Shown here: in pieces, positions 8,272-18,079 of the stretch
Layout: each line of letters opens with the position of its first letter
Position numbering within the stretch: the stretch's first letter is position 1
Assembly: GCA_035299065.1 (NCBI GenBank)
Contig: DATGXI010000006.1
Location: 1-48,721, forward strand
Direction: 5' to 3'
Origin: DASPJQ01 sp035299065
GTDB taxonomy: Bacteria; Bacteroidota; Bacteroidia; Flavobacteriales_D; UBA2798
DNA length: 48,721 nucleotides
Position numbers and translations under genes: made by a program
The notes under the pieces: model-generated
Seen by the model: the letters and a program-made list of their open reading frames with translations, nothing else
What the model was told of the DNA's origin: nothing
Databases searched by the model: none

Positions 8272-9747
8272 TTACAGCTTTATGAAGCGTAAAAAGCCTG
8301 TTTCGCCTTGAATGGTAGTATATTTAAGCATATACACTGCACTGTTCCAACCAGTCACATTTAGTTCGGTTCGACTCATTTGCGTGTTAAGTGAATAAAA
8401 CAAATCGCCTGCAAGTGTACATACTTCCACTGATTTCAAGAGTTGGTTGGTCATTTCAATCGTAACGCTTGATTGGGCAGGATTCGGGTATAACTTTACT
8501 GGCATAAAAGAACCCGGGGAATCATATAGCCCTGTTACAACGTCTCCAAAATAAACCAGGTTACGCATGGATTGGTATTCTGCAACACCTGACCGTAACA
8601 ATAACGTATCGGGACAATATAGGGTAAAATCAATGAAAAAGGATCCGGTGGTATCTGCAAAAATAGTACCGTAGGTTTCGGTTGTAATGGTATCCTGCTC
8701 CAATACAAGTGTAAAGCCATACGTATTTGCACCAATGTAGTGGATGGTGTCAATATAAACCGTATCAGGAGGCAATGAATAATCCAGCATACAATTATAG
8801 GTTGCCGAAAGCACAATAGTATCTGCACCAGGAATAGGATCTGGTGGCGCCCATGAAAATGTTCCTGAACTATCAACACCTAAAAAATAAACCCTGTTAA
8901 AATACCACCAGCTATTCGAACCTGTATTTTCACTTGCTTCCACTACAACGGGCTGAGGACATACGTTAATCGCAAAATTATCAAACGTAAAACCTCCGTC
9001 TGTTGAATTAATATATGGATAACCTGGTGAACCATAACCAGTCATTGTTATGCCGTAATCAGTTGCTGTACCAACAGTAGGTATAAGCGTTATTGCGCCA
9101 TCACACAAACCTGGCGAAGCCGGATTAACATACACATTCATGTCATAACTATGATCACATGGAGTTGGAATCGTACTCTTGAAGTATACATCCACAAGCA
9201 AATGTTCAATGGGTGCCATCATTCCTCCGGGTACAGTGTCCCATGCAATGAACTGATAAAAATTTTCTTCAAGTCCGCCAAAAGCCGTTCCTGAAGTATC
9301 GTAAGAGAACGTAGTTCCTTCGGTGGATTCAAACCTGTAAAATAAAGGGGTTAATGTTGCGTCAAAACTATAGGAAATTGTTCCGTCACTTGCGCCAACT
9401 GAGGATGGAAGAACGGTCATAATTGTATCAAGCATTACCTGGTACGCGGGATCCGGTGAAATGTAAAAATTGAAACGCACACGCACACAGGCTGAATCTT
9501 TAATATCTATGCCAACATAATCACCGGAACATAAACCATAAATGTCTGTTTCGTTTCCTACCCTTCCGTTTGCTGTATTGTAAAATGCCTGAACTGGCTG
9601 CTTAAGCAGTGATGTATTTATATGCAACTCGGCATCACATGCTCCGGGGGTTGATTCGGGTGTAAAGTCTACAGTAAGGTATTGTGCCTGCTGAGCTGTT
9701 GCATTCAACACATAAAACACTAAAATTAACGATAGAATTTTTTTCAT
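8272..9747 (-). CDS. Secreted protein with type A T9SS sorting domain
   Basis: A 491-residue protein. Residues 1-18 are a clear signal peptide ending in 'NATAQ'. The central part is beta-rich and Cys-poor, with several 'DTIxxx' strand repeats and no domain I can name. Residues about 415-491 are a type A T9SS C-terminal domain: 'KLYPNPAQSSVTIEM', then 'VEVCTLAGDLFYS', 'NVTGWNSAVYMLKY' and a terminal 'RFIKL'. Such domains direct export through the outer membrane and are usually cleaved by the PorU sortase. Its start is only 5 bp downstream of the folD stop, so it is probably read through from folD despite the unrelated function. Confidence 0.85.
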   Translation of the reverse strand: MKKILSLILVFYVLNATAQQAQYLTVDFTPESTPGACDAELHINTSLLKQPVQAFYNTANGRVGNETDIYGLCSGDYVGIDIKDSACVRVRFNFYISPDPAYQVMLDTIMTVLPSSVGASDGTISYSFDATLTPLFYRFESTEGTTFSYDTSGTAFGGLEENFYQFIAWDTVPGGMMAPIEHLLVDVYFKSTIPTPCDHSYDMNVYVNPASPGLCDGAITLIPTVGTATDYGITMTGYGSPGYPYINSTDGGFTFDNFAINVCPQPVVVEASENTGSNSWWYFNRVYFLGVDSSGTFSWAPPDPIPGADTIVLSATYNCMLDYSLPPDTVYIDTIHYIGANTYGFTLVLEQDTITTETYGTIFADTTGSFFIDFTLYCPDTLLLRSGVAEYQSMRNLVYFGDVVTGLYDSPGSFMPVKLYPNPAQSSVTIEMTNQLLKSVEVCTLAGDLFYSLNTQMSRTELNVTGWNSAVYMLKYTTIQGETGFLRFIKL

Positions 9748-9752
9748 TTTTT

Positions 9753-10622
9753 TTACTTTTTACTCGCCAATAAGGTATTCTTCAACAAACTTGCCCTTGT
9801 CATGGGCCCTACTCCACCGGGTACAGGTGTAATAAATGCGCATTTTGGTGCAACCTCATCAAACTTTACATCGCCAACAATGCGGTAACCTGCTTTTTTT
9901 GTAATATCAGGTACGCGTGTTATACCAACATCCACAATGGCTACTCCTTCTTTCACCATATCTGCCGTTATGTACTCAGGTTTTCCAAGCGCAACAATCA
10001 ACACATCGGCTGTTTTGCAAATGGACTTAAAATTTACGGTACGGCTATGGGTTAAGGTTACGGTTGCATTGCCCGGATATGCATTGCGGCCCATTAAAAT
10101 GCTCATGGGCAATCCAACAATATTGCTGCGGCCTACAACCACGCAATGTTTGCCAATTGTATCCACATTATAACGTTGCAAAAGCTGTATAATGCCATAA
10201 GGCGTAGCCGGTAAAAAGCCGGGCAGGTTCAAAGCCATGCGCCCAACATTTTCAGGGTGAAAACCATCAACGTCTTTTTCAGGTTTAATAGCCTTAATAA
10301 TTTTCTTTTCATCAATGTGTGGCGGCAATGGCAATTGCACAATAAAACCATCCACGTCTTCATTGTTATTCAGTTCTTCAATTTTTTTCAGTAATTCTTT
10401 TTCAGAACAGGTGTCAGAAAGTTTAACCAGCGATGATTTAAAACCTACCTCCTGGCAATCTTTTATTTTGGAATCCACATACGTAATGCTGGCACCAATA
10501 TTGCCAACCAGTATGGCTGCCAGGTGTGGAATTTTACCACCATCTTTTTTAATCTGGTCAACCTCAATTTTTATCTCATCACGTATTTCCTGCGATGTTT
10601 TTTTTCCGTCTAGTATGGTCAT
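9753..10622 (-). CDS. folD: Bifunctional methylenetetrahydrofolate dehydrogenase / methenyltetrahydrofolate cyclohydrolase
   Basis: A 289-residue cytoplasmic enzyme that interconverts 5,10-methylene-THF and 10-formyl-THF with NADP. It shows the family signatures: the YxxxK catalytic pair in 'TYVDSKIKDC', 'DGFIVQLPLPPHI', 'PATPYGIIQLL', the NADP site 'VVVGRSNIVGLPMSIL' and 'PVPGGVGPMTRASLL' near the end. I start at the methionine of 'MTILDGKK', which fits the usual FolD N-terminus. An upstream in-frame ATG would add seven residues (MAKKRKK) that look untranslated or optional. The next gene on the strand follows after 5 bp. Length and motifs are complete, so the call is firm. Confidence 0.95.
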   Translation of the reverse strand: MTILDGKKTSQEIRDEIKIEVDQIKKDGGKIPHLAAILVGNIGASITYVDSKIKDCQEVGFKSSLVKLSDTCSEKELLKKIEELNNNEDVDGFIVQLPLPPHIDEKKIIKAIKPEKDVDGFHPENVGRMALNLPGFLPATPYGIIQLLQRYNVDTIGKHCVVVGRSNIVGLPMSILMGRNAYPGNATVTLTHSRTVNFKSICKTADVLIVALGKPEYITADMVKEGVAIVDVGITRVPDITKKAGYRIVGDVKFDEVAPKCAFITPVPGGVGPMTRASLLKNTLLASKK

Positions 10623-10781
10623 CTTTTTTCTTTTTTTTGCCACTAAGACACTACGTACAAAGTTTCACTATGCACATTGAGTGAACAAAGAGGAATTTCT
10701 ACTATTATTTCAAAACACACCTTTTAACGCACTAAGCAATTCTAAGGGTTATTGTGCTTTGGTTGCAAGGGCCAAAACTAT

Positions 10782-10816
10782 TAAAAACAAAAACGTCCCG
10801 TTGTTGGCGGGACGTT
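10782..10816 (-). terminator. Intrinsic terminator after gltA
   Basis: A perfect 9-bp inverted repeat, AACGTCCCG / CGGGACGTT with a 7-nt loop (10792-10800 and 10808-10816). On the minus strand it is followed by a T-rich run (TTTTTGTTTTT). It begins 14 bp past the citrate synthase stop. Confidence 0.88.
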
Positions 10817-10830
10817 GAGATTTTCTTTTT

Positions 10831-12120
10831 TTATGAACGTTTCTTAATTTCGATATAATCACGTTTGGTATGACCAGTATAAATCTGGCGCGGACGTCCA
10901 ATTGGCTCCTTATTTTCCACCATTTCTTTCCACTGGGCAATCCAGCCTGGTGTACGGCCAATGGCAAACATAACGGTAAACATATCAGTTGGTATACCCA
11001 ATGCACGGTAAATAATACCTGAGTAAAAATCTACGTTCGGGTACAATTTACGTGACACAAAATATTCGTCTTTCAAGGCAACTTCTTCCAGTTTCTTGGC
11101 AATTTCCAATACCGGATCATTAATGCCCAGTTTCTTCAACACATCGTCACATGATTTTTTGATGATTTTGGCACGCGGATCAAAGTTTTTATAAACGCGG
11201 TGACCAAAGCCCATTAAACGGAAATTGTCGTTTTTGTCTTTTGCCTTCTCAACCCACTTGTCAACGTTTCCGCCATCTTGTTTAATCATCTCAAGCATTT
11301 CAATTACTTCCTGGTTGGCACCACCGTGAAGTGGACCCCACAAAGCAGCAATACCTGCTGAAAGCGCTGTATAAAGATTTACCTGCGATGATCCTACAAT
11401 ACGTACAGTTGATGTAGAACAGTTTTGTTCGTGGTCAGCATGCAGAATTAATAATTTATCAAGTGCCGATGCTACTACAGGATCTGGTTCATATTCGTAA
11501 GTTGGCATGCTAAACATCATGTACAACAAATTCTCAGCATAGCTGTATTTGTTTTTAGGATACACCGGTGGGTGACCCATTGAGTTTTTATATGCCCAGG
11601 CTGATAGTGTAGGTATTTTTGCCAATGACCTATACTTGGTCAATAGTTTTTTCTCGTATGAACGGTTTGGGTCTTGCGACTCAGGATAGAACGTAGACAG
11701 TGAACATACCAACGATGAAAGAACACCCATTGGATGCGCTTTGGTTGGGTACGCTTCATAAAAACGTTTCATGTCTTCATGAACAAGTGTGTGGCTTGTA
11801 ATATCGTGTTTGAATTTGTCAAACTGTGCCTGCGTAGGAAGTTCACCAAATATCAATAAGTAAGCTACTTCAAGAAACGTTGATTTTTCAGCCAATTGTT
11901 CAATTGGATAACCGCGGTAATGCAAAATTCCGGTCTCACCATCAAGGTACGTGATGGCACTTTTTGTAGCACCTGTATTTTTGTATCCTGAATCAAGGGT
12001 AATATAACCTGTTTCGTCACGCAATTTATTGATGTCAATTGCTTTTTCATTTTCGGTTCCGGTTACTACTGGAAGGGTGTACTCTTTGCCTTCGAGAACT
12101 AATTTTGCTGTTTCGGCCAT
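10831..12120 (-). CDS. gltA: Citrate synthase (type II)
   Basis: A 429-residue cytoplasmic enzyme that condenses oxaloacetate and acetyl-CoA to citrate, the first TCA step. The N-terminal beta domain typical of hexameric, NADH-sensitive citrate synthases is present (residues 1-50). The catalytic triad is in place: His265 in 'GPLHGGANQE', His307 in 'GFGHRVYKNFDP' and Asp364 in 'YPNVDFYSG'. The length equals the usual 425-430. It is a single-gene unit with its own terminator. The next enzyme, aconitase, is also in the window but 21 kb away on the other strand, so there is no TCA operon here. Confidence 0.97.
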   Translation of the reverse strand: MAETAKLVLEGKEYTLPVVTGTENEKAIDINKLRDETGYITLDSGYKNTGATKSAITYLDGETGILHYRGYPIEQLAEKSTFLEVAYLLIFGELPTQAQFDKFKHDITSHTLVHEDMKRFYEAYPTKAHPMGVLSSLVCSLSTFYPESQDPNRSYEKKLLTKYRSLAKIPTLSAWAYKNSMGHPPVYPKNKYSYAENLLYMMFSMPTYEYEPDPVVASALDKLLILHADHEQNCSTSTVRIVGSSQVNLYTALSAGIAALWGPLHGGANQEVIEMLEMIKQDGGNVDKWVEKAKDKNDNFRLMGFGHRVYKNFDPRAKIIKKSCDDVLKKLGINDPVLEIAKKLEEVALKDEYFVSRKLYPNVDFYSGIIYRALGIPTDMFTVMFAIGRTPGWIAQWKEMVENKEPIGRPRQIYTGHTKRDYIEIKKRS

Positions 12121-12227
12121 AGAAAAAAAGGAGTTTGTTTATGGCGTGAAAATAAGAAAAGAAAGCAGAGTTAACGCAAATAATCAAAATTTTTTATTGC
12201 CCCCCACTTCGTCCTTAACGCCTGGGG

Positions 12228-14537
12228 TTAGTTTGCCTTTGAAACCGGCAGATTAAAATACTGCATCCCGCAAACAATCCGTACCAGGTAATATCCTGCA
12301 CCCAACTCTTCAAGCGAAAAATTTTGTTCTCCGCTTTTTGTCATCACAAGGCTACCCGTTGCCGTGAAAACCTGGATGGTTGCCGCATTGTTACAGCCTG
12401 CTAAAATAATTTGTTTACCGTCAAAACGACTGTTACTCAAGGATGAATTTTCAAGATTGAAGGCCAAAGGCTTTAAGAAGGTATAGGCCCCGTCAAAATC
12501 AACTTGTTTAAGCCGGTAGTAGGATTGGCCACTGAGTGGTTGTGAATCGGTAAAACCGTAAGTCTTTGAATAATTGGTTGTACCATTACCACCTACCTGT
12601 CCAATGGTGATAAATTCGGCATCGTTTCCGGCACGTTGCACCTCGTAATGCGAACAGTTTTTTTCACTGGCTGTTTCCCACCTCAATTTTGCCTGCATAT
12701 TGACGTTTATCACAGAAAAATCAATGAGTTCAACAGGTAAGGTAAGGCAGGTTAAACTAATTATGTAAATATTGTTTAGTGCGCTGTTGGCTGCGCCTGG
12801 CGTCTCATCAGCCGGCACATTTGAACGTGTAAAATTAGCTGCCGTTGTGTAACTGTCACTTGTAGTGTTTTCAAATTCAATTAATTGAGATGCCGAGCTG
12901 GAAGTTCCCACATTCAGGGCATCAGGTCCTCCATTCATTGGTGATAAGCCCCAGGAAACACCATGATTATAGGTTCCGTTTGGGTTCCGGGTTTGGGCCG
13001 CATCAGCGCCATTGGCAAGTCCCAGGTAGTTAAAATTTCCTGTGCCATACGTGCATGGTGTGTAAGATGCATTTCCAACAGCGGGTAATGTTGAGCAGCC
13101 TTCAAGAAAACTACTGTTTGCCGGTAATACATACACCTTATCGGGCACCAACAGGTCTGAAACATCATCAGCCGGCAGTGATGCGTTGACATCGGCATTG
13201 TTGTAAATAACAATGAGGCTGCCACTGGGTACATTACTCCACTGGCCATGCGTTGAAAACCTTAAATGTCCGTTTGCTATACCTGTTGAAGCTACCGGAC
13301 CACCGCTAAAGTCACCGTTGTTGTCATCAATAATCATGTTTCGTATATCTACTGTTCCACAAGGCGTGTTTCCCACAACCAGCAATTCAATGTATTCTTT
13401 ATTTCCCGATGCCCCTTGTGAAACTTCGTTTATGATAATAGGCCCGTAGCAAGGTGAGCCGGAATTTGTAACGGTAAGATTTGTTCCATTATCTGTTCCG
13501 GTGGCTGATGGGCTTGATGAAACAACGCGTATACGATAGCCTGTACCCGGTGTAATCCCAGCAAGTATTGTTGATGGTATGGTCCCTGAAACCGCGGTTC
13601 CAGATAATGTCAACGTTCCAATGGTAAGCGGGAATGAAAAACTTCCGGACGCATCGGATAACTGTGCGGTAAATACATTTCCTGCGGTAAATATGCCAGT
13701 GGTAGTAAAAGGAACAGTCGTTGACACAAATGCTGAGCAGGTAATGGCAAAAGGGCTTCCGCCTATTGTTCCGGTTGTGATTGAATTTACAGAACAATCA
13801 GGATCGGCACCATCAATTAAACCATCACCATCGTTATCAATCCCATCACTGCAATTTTCGGCAGTGGTGCACGAACCGTTTAATTTAATGTCATCCAACC
13901 GGCATGAAAGTGTTCCTGTTTTACGCCAACGCAACCATAAATTACTGGACGCGGCACCTCCCGGTACAGATACTCCTGAAATCAAATACCAGCCGGCTGC
14001 ACTGGAAGTGGCGGGGGCTGTAAAAGCAATTGTTGTCCATGAACTTCCTGAATTGGTTGAATATTCCAATACAAGTGTGGCAAATGCAGTACCAGGCGCA
14101 TTCTCTTTCCTTACGGCAAAATCAATTGTCATTGATGTGCAACCTAATGTATTTATGCCTTTAATGGCAAAACCATATTCGCCACTGGTGGTTGTAAAAA
14201 ATACATTTGCTCCACCCGATGCACCTGTGTATCCTGAAGAAACGCTTGTTGCACGTATGTCTGCCGGGTTTGTTGCCCCTCCCTGGTCCATGGTATAGGC
14301 ATCATTGTCAAAGCCATTGGCCGTTTCATGCGCTACAATGGTTGTGGTTGATCCAACCGTTCCTATTCCTTCAGTAAATACCTGGCTAAACCCGTTTGCA
14401 ACAACTAAATTAAAACCCAGGATTATATATATTGCTTTAGGTTTATATACCTGGCGCAAAAAACCAGGTAAAAAGAAATTATAATACAATGCGGCTTTTT
14501 CAACATACCTGTTGAGACCTGTACTATAGTTGTTCAT
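12228..14537 (-). CDS. Secreted lamin-tail-domain protein with type A-like sorting tail
   Basis: A 769-residue exported protein. A long basic n-region precedes a signal peptide core at about 35-52 ('AIYIILGFNLVVANGFSQ'). Residues 55-222 look like a jelly-roll or MAM-like binding module. A calcium-type loop, 'CSDGIDNDGDGLIDGADPDC' (229-248), follows. Residues 366-595 are a lamin-tail-like domain opening with 'IIINEVSQGASGNKEYIEL'. Residues 601-690 are the FnIII-like segment that often precedes sorting tails ('LRWETASEKNCSHYEVQ', 'YYRLKQVDFDG'). The last 75 residues form a type A-like T9SS tail ('IQVFTATGSLVMTKS', 'ELGAGYYLVRI') without the usual YPNP start. The neighbouring 14.7-17.6 kb gene carries the same lamin-tail module with a different tail. 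Confidence 0.8.
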   Translation of the reverse strand: MNNYSTGLNRYVEKAALYYNFFLPGFLRQVYKPKAIYIILGFNLVVANGFSQVFTEGIGTVGSTTTIVAHETANGFDNDAYTMDQGGATNPADIRATSVSSGYTGASGGANVFFTTTSGEYGFAIKGINTLGCTSMTIDFAVRKENAPGTAFATLVLEYSTNSGSSWTTIAFTAPATSSAAGWYLISGVSVPGGAASSNLWLRWRKTGTLSCRLDDIKLNGSCTTAENCSDGIDNDGDGLIDGADPDCSVNSITTGTIGGSPFAITCSAFVSTTVPFTTTGIFTAGNVFTAQLSDASGSFSFPLTIGTLTLSGTAVSGTIPSTILAGITPGTGYRIRVVSSSPSATGTDNGTNLTVTNSGSPCYGPIIINEVSQGASGNKEYIELLVVGNTPCGTVDIRNMIIDDNNGDFSGGPVASTGIANGHLRFSTHGQWSNVPSGSLIVIYNNADVNASLPADDVSDLLVPDKVYVLPANSSFLEGCSTLPAVGNASYTPCTYGTGNFNYLGLANGADAAQTRNPNGTYNHGVSWGLSPMNGGPDALNVGTSSSASQLIEFENTTSDSYTTAANFTRSNVPADETPGAANSALNNIYIISLTCLTLPVELIDFSVINVNMQAKLRWETASEKNCSHYEVQRAGNDAEFITIGQVGGNGTTNYSKTYGFTDSQPLSGQSYYRLKQVDFDGAYTFLKPLAFNLENSSLSNSRFDGKQIILAGCNNAATIQVFTATGSLVMTKSGEQNFSLEELGAGYYLVRIVCGMQYFNLPVSKAN

Positions 14538-14701
14538 GTCGAAAATACTTGGTATTTGCAGATGGTAATGGTTTCGGGTTCAAGATCGAACCGTCAAGGA
14601 GATCATCAACATCTTTTTGCAATACAAATATATTATAGCTCATTCAAAACAACATTAAAAGGGTCTTAAGTTTTATTCATTTTTACTTAACAAAACAGTT
14701 C

Positions 14702-17641
14702 CTACCTGGTAACAAGTGTTAGAAACCCCTTGAAGGTTTGATCAACACCTCCATAACTATGCGTTTTTATAACGTACGCATATGTTCCGTCAGATGCCCT
14801 GTCACCGTTTGAACTTCCGTCCCAAACCGGTATGGTTCCATCACTTAATTCAGAGCCTGTATACCCATGCATTAACTGGCCCCACCGGTTAAACACCTCA
14901 ACTGACAGGTCAGAAATACCCTTAATTATAATAGAGAATACATCGTTATACGAATCGGCATTTGGCGTGAACACATTGGGTATGGTAATACCTGACTCAC
15001 CATAAACAAAAACTGCTTGTGTAAGGCTGTCAATGCAACCATCAGTTGACACCACGTAAAGTGTAATAGCATAAGTGCCTTGCTCGTTATATATAAAAGA
15101 CGTATCGGCATTGGCAATAAATAACGTATCTATATGCCAGGTATAGGACAGCGTATTGGGCGTTGTATTGGTAAGGGTAACTGTTAAGGGAGCCATCCCG
15201 GTTAACGGATCAATGGTGAACGATATATCAACCACATTCACATCAACAGCCAATGTGTTTGATGAATCAATTCCACAACCTGAATTGACCATTGCAAAAT
15301 AATTACCTGAATTGTGTACAGTTAATGAATTCCCGGTTTCACCGGTTGACCAGGTAACCAAACTACCCATTGCCCCAGTAGCATTAAGTACTACTGAATC
15401 GCCTTCACAAAAAGTCAAAGGCCCACCTGAAATTACCAGGTTGGTTGCCGGTACAACATCAATATTTACAGTTGAAATAGCTGTACATGCGCCTGAAATA
15501 ACTGTGTATGTAACCGCAAATGTTCCAATGCCTGAACTCAGAGGAGAAAACGTACCAAGACCTGCATTTGTAATTCCCGTTCCACTCCAGCTACCACCCG
15601 TTGGTGTTGCAACCAGGTTAAAATCGGGTGCGTCACTACACAGGGTTGATACAGGAACAACATTTATTACTGGTAAATCGTCCACAATTATAATGAGCGT
15701 GTCACTTGATTTGCAAAGTCCCGCCCCGGCTATGGTATATGTTACCGCAAACGAACCATTGCCTGTAGCAGTGGGATTAAATATTCCAGTTGAACTTACA
15801 CCTATACCTCCCCAAAAACCACCTCCAGGGCTTGCTGTCAAGGTGAATGCGGCTGCATTTTCACACACGTTTGAAACCGGATCAATTACAACTGCAGAAC
15901 CTGAATTAACAGTAATGTTTATGGACGATGTTTCTGTACAGGCTCCACTTGTTGCCGTATAGTTCACTACAAATGTTCCAATACCTGAAACCGATGGATC
16001 AAATGTACCTGAAACCGCACTGGTGATTCCTGTGCCTGACCAGGTGCCTCCTGCTGGTGTTGCTGCCAGCGCAACTGGACTTCCTTCGTCACACAACGCA
16101 GGTGGAGGTGTTATGTTTATAACGGGATTAGCACTTACGCTAATTGTTGTGGAGGCACTTGCCGTACAGCCACTGGCATTGGTAACCGTATAAGTAATGG
16201 TTGAGCTTGTACCACCTAGCCCTGCCGGGTTAAACATGCCGCCCGTTGTAATTCCGGTACCGGTCCATGATCCGCCAGAAGGTGTTGCGCCAACCAGAAA
16301 AGGAGACAAGTCCTCGCACACGGCAGGAACCGGTGGAATATTTATTACCGGGTTTGCATTTACAATAATTGTGATAGATGTCGTGTCAGAACATCCTGAT
16401 CCGGCAGTTCCCGTAACAATAAAAGTAGTAGTTGTAGTTGGGCTTGCTGAAACGGATGAACCGGTTGTTGCACTTAGACCTGTTGCAGGCAACCACGTAT
16501 AAGACACCGCTCCCGTAGCCGTAAGTACAGTTGCATCACCGCTGCAAATACTGGCCGAAGGTGATGCCGAAACATTAACAACCGTACCTACTCCTGTTGC
16601 CGAAATTATTACAGTAGCAGTATCATCACAACCAATAAGTGAAGTTGATATAACGTGGTAGGTACCTGCGCATAAACCCGTAGCAGTTGAATCATATTGC
16701 CCAATGGGATTGTACGCTGCATCATACCATGTATATGTATAACCCGGTATGGATCCAGCGGGCGTTACCGTTGCAGTTCCATCACACGTACATCCTGCAT
16801 CGGTAAACGCAGTAATTGTTGATGTGAGTAATGTTATGGGTGAACAATTATTGTTGAATTGTGCAATATAAGCAGCATTTGCAGGGTTATTGGCACTGCC
16901 TGGAGTTTGTTCATTGCTGCCGCATGAAGTTGGATCAGTACATCCCTCACTCCAATTTACCTGATCATTTGGGTCACCATCATTAAAGTACCATACATTG
17001 TCGGTACCGCTTCCACCACTGCTAAAATAAATAAGTGTACTTGTGCTGCAGGACCCCCAGCAAACTGAAAACACTTCACAACCTGCTAAATTTACAATGC
17101 GTGCACAATCTCCTGGGTTAGCAAGCAATGTTGATGACCAAAGGCCACCAGGTGTCCATCCTGTTGAGGGATAAGAACAAGCTACAGCTCCTGGCGTAGT
17201 TACATTCGTTTCAAAAAGTGATGTGTTGCTTATAGGTGCAACAATGCGGCAATTTCCATCAGCCATGGTAAGATCCATGGCTGGTATATCCGCATTTGCA
17301 TCGGCATCATTATAAATTAAAATGATTGTGCCCAATGGTACGCATGACCATAGTGCATTGTACGAAAAACGCACCGCTCCTGCAGCAACACCTGATGAAC
17401 CGTGGTAGCCGCTGTTATCGTCAAAAATCCAACCACGAATATCAATACACGGTGGTGTTGATCCTGTGCAATCATAAAACGCAGCAGTATCAACCACCAC
17501 AAACTCCACATATTCCTTATTGCCTGAGGGACCATTTGACACCTCATTCATAATAATACTTTGGGCAAAAAAATTGTTTACATACAAAAACGCAGCAAGC
17601 AACAAGGCGCCTTTTTTAAACAGAAAGGACAAGCATTTCAT
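14702..17641 (-). CDS. Secreted lamin-tail protein with Ig-like repeats and CHU_C (type B) sorting domain
   Basis: About 979 residues from the chosen start, 'MKCLSFLFKKGALLLAAFLY', which gives a standard signal peptide; an upstream ATG would add an unlikely 27-residue polar leader. The order is: lamin-tail-like domain ('IIMNEVSNGPSGNKEYVEF'), a SprB/PKD-like segment, four roughly 80-residue repeats each containing 'TP.GG.WSGTGIT' and ending in an 'Ix..P...C' strand, a PKD-like domain and a C-terminal CHU_C domain ('IPNVFTPNADSYNDVF', 'VEVFNRWGQLMHGY', 'DGTYAYVIKT'). Type B tails secrete proteins by T9SS but are processed differently from type A. The lamin-tail module is paralogous to the downstream gene's. 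Probably a surface adhesin or matrix protein. Confidence 0.85.
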   Translation of the reverse strand: MKCLSFLFKKGALLLAAFLYVNNFFAQSIIMNEVSNGPSGNKEYVEFVVVDTAAFYDCTGSTPPCIDIRGWIFDDNSGYHGSSGVAAGAVRFSYNALWSCVPLGTIILIYNDADANADIPAMDLTMADGNCRIVAPISNTSLFETNVTTPGAVACSYPSTGWTPGGLWSSTLLANPGDCARIVNLAGCEVFSVCWGSCSTSTLIYFSSGGSGTDNVWYFNDGDPNDQVNWSEGCTDPTSCGSNEQTPGSANNPANAAYIAQFNNNCSPITLLTSTITAFTDAGCTCDGTATVTPAGSIPGYTYTWYDAAYNPIGQYDSTATGLCAGTYHVISTSLIGCDDTATVIISATGVGTVVNVSASPSASICSGDATVLTATGAVSYTWLPATGLSATTGSSVSASPTTTTTFIVTGTAGSGCSDTTSITIIVNANPVINIPPVPAVCEDLSPFLVGATPSGGSWTGTGITTGGMFNPAGLGGTSSTITYTVTNASGCTASASTTISVSANPVINITPPPALCDEGSPVALAATPAGGTWSGTGITSAVSGTFDPSVSGIGTFVVNYTATSGACTETSSINITVNSGSAVVIDPVSNVCENAAAFTLTASPGGGFWGGIGVSSTGIFNPTATGNGSFAVTYTIAGAGLCKSSDTLIIIVDDLPVINVVPVSTLCSDAPDFNLVATPTGGSWSGTGITNAGLGTFSPLSSGIGTFAVTYTVISGACTAISTVNIDVVPATNLVISGGPLTFCEGDSVVLNATGAMGSLVTWSTGETGNSLTVHNSGNYFAMVNSGCGIDSSNTLAVDVNVVDISFTIDPLTGMAPLTVTLTNTTPNTLSYTWHIDTLFIANADTSFIYNEQGTYAITLYVVSTDGCIDSLTQAVFVYGESGITIPNVFTPNADSYNDVFSIIIKGISDLSVEVFNRWGQLMHGYTGSELSDGTIPVWDGSSNGDRASDGTYAYVIKTHSYGGVDQTFKGFLTLVTR

Positions 17642-17722
17642 TTTACTTAAAAGCAAAACGTTATAGACTCGTGCGGTTTCGTGTCCATAAGGACATTCAA
17701 GGATTTCACACCAATCTTTCAC

Positions 17723-18079
17723 GTAAAATTAGGGTACCTGTTGTTAATTCACATTAACTCTTATTTAAATTTCTGTTTAAGTTATAAGCAAGCTGTTAAT
17801 TCTGAAAATTTATGATTTCGGTTTTTATGAATACGGCCCGCTATTTGCATTCGTTACGGCTTGACTAAAAAACAAAGGCATGCAAGCAGAACACTGCAAT
17901 ACATTAAAAAACAACAACTTGCAAAAACCTACCACCTTCGGTAGGTGGCTTTACCCCCGCCTTGTATTTATCCTGCGTTTACAATACTTAGTCAAACATA
18001 ACACCAGCTTAAAGGAATATTTACACCCTGGACACAGCTTTACACGTTATTAGTACAACCAAAACACAAAAAAAGAACT
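17723..18079. other. 357-bp intergenic region with one strong hairpin
   Basis: Divergent gap between a minus-strand cargo gene and a plus-strand small gene. It is mostly AT-rich. A GC-rich palindrome at 17928-17948 can fold two ways: CCTACC/GGTAGG or CCACC/GGTGG around a TTCGG-containing loop. It is not followed by a T-run, so it does not look like a simple terminator. I see no coding frame. Confidence 0.45.

Noticed and set aside
13579..14298. Plus-strand frame of 239 codons inside the lamin-tail protein gene
   Set aside because: It is antisense to a protein with a signal peptide, named domains and a sorting tail; the frame stays open because of the Thr/Ser/Gly-rich codons opposite. No protein-like features.
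15312..15962. Plus-strand frame of 216 codons, and a further one at 16197-16502
   Set aside because: Antisense to the repeat region of the 979-residue cargo protein; Pro/Val/Thr pattern is the mirror of the repeats.
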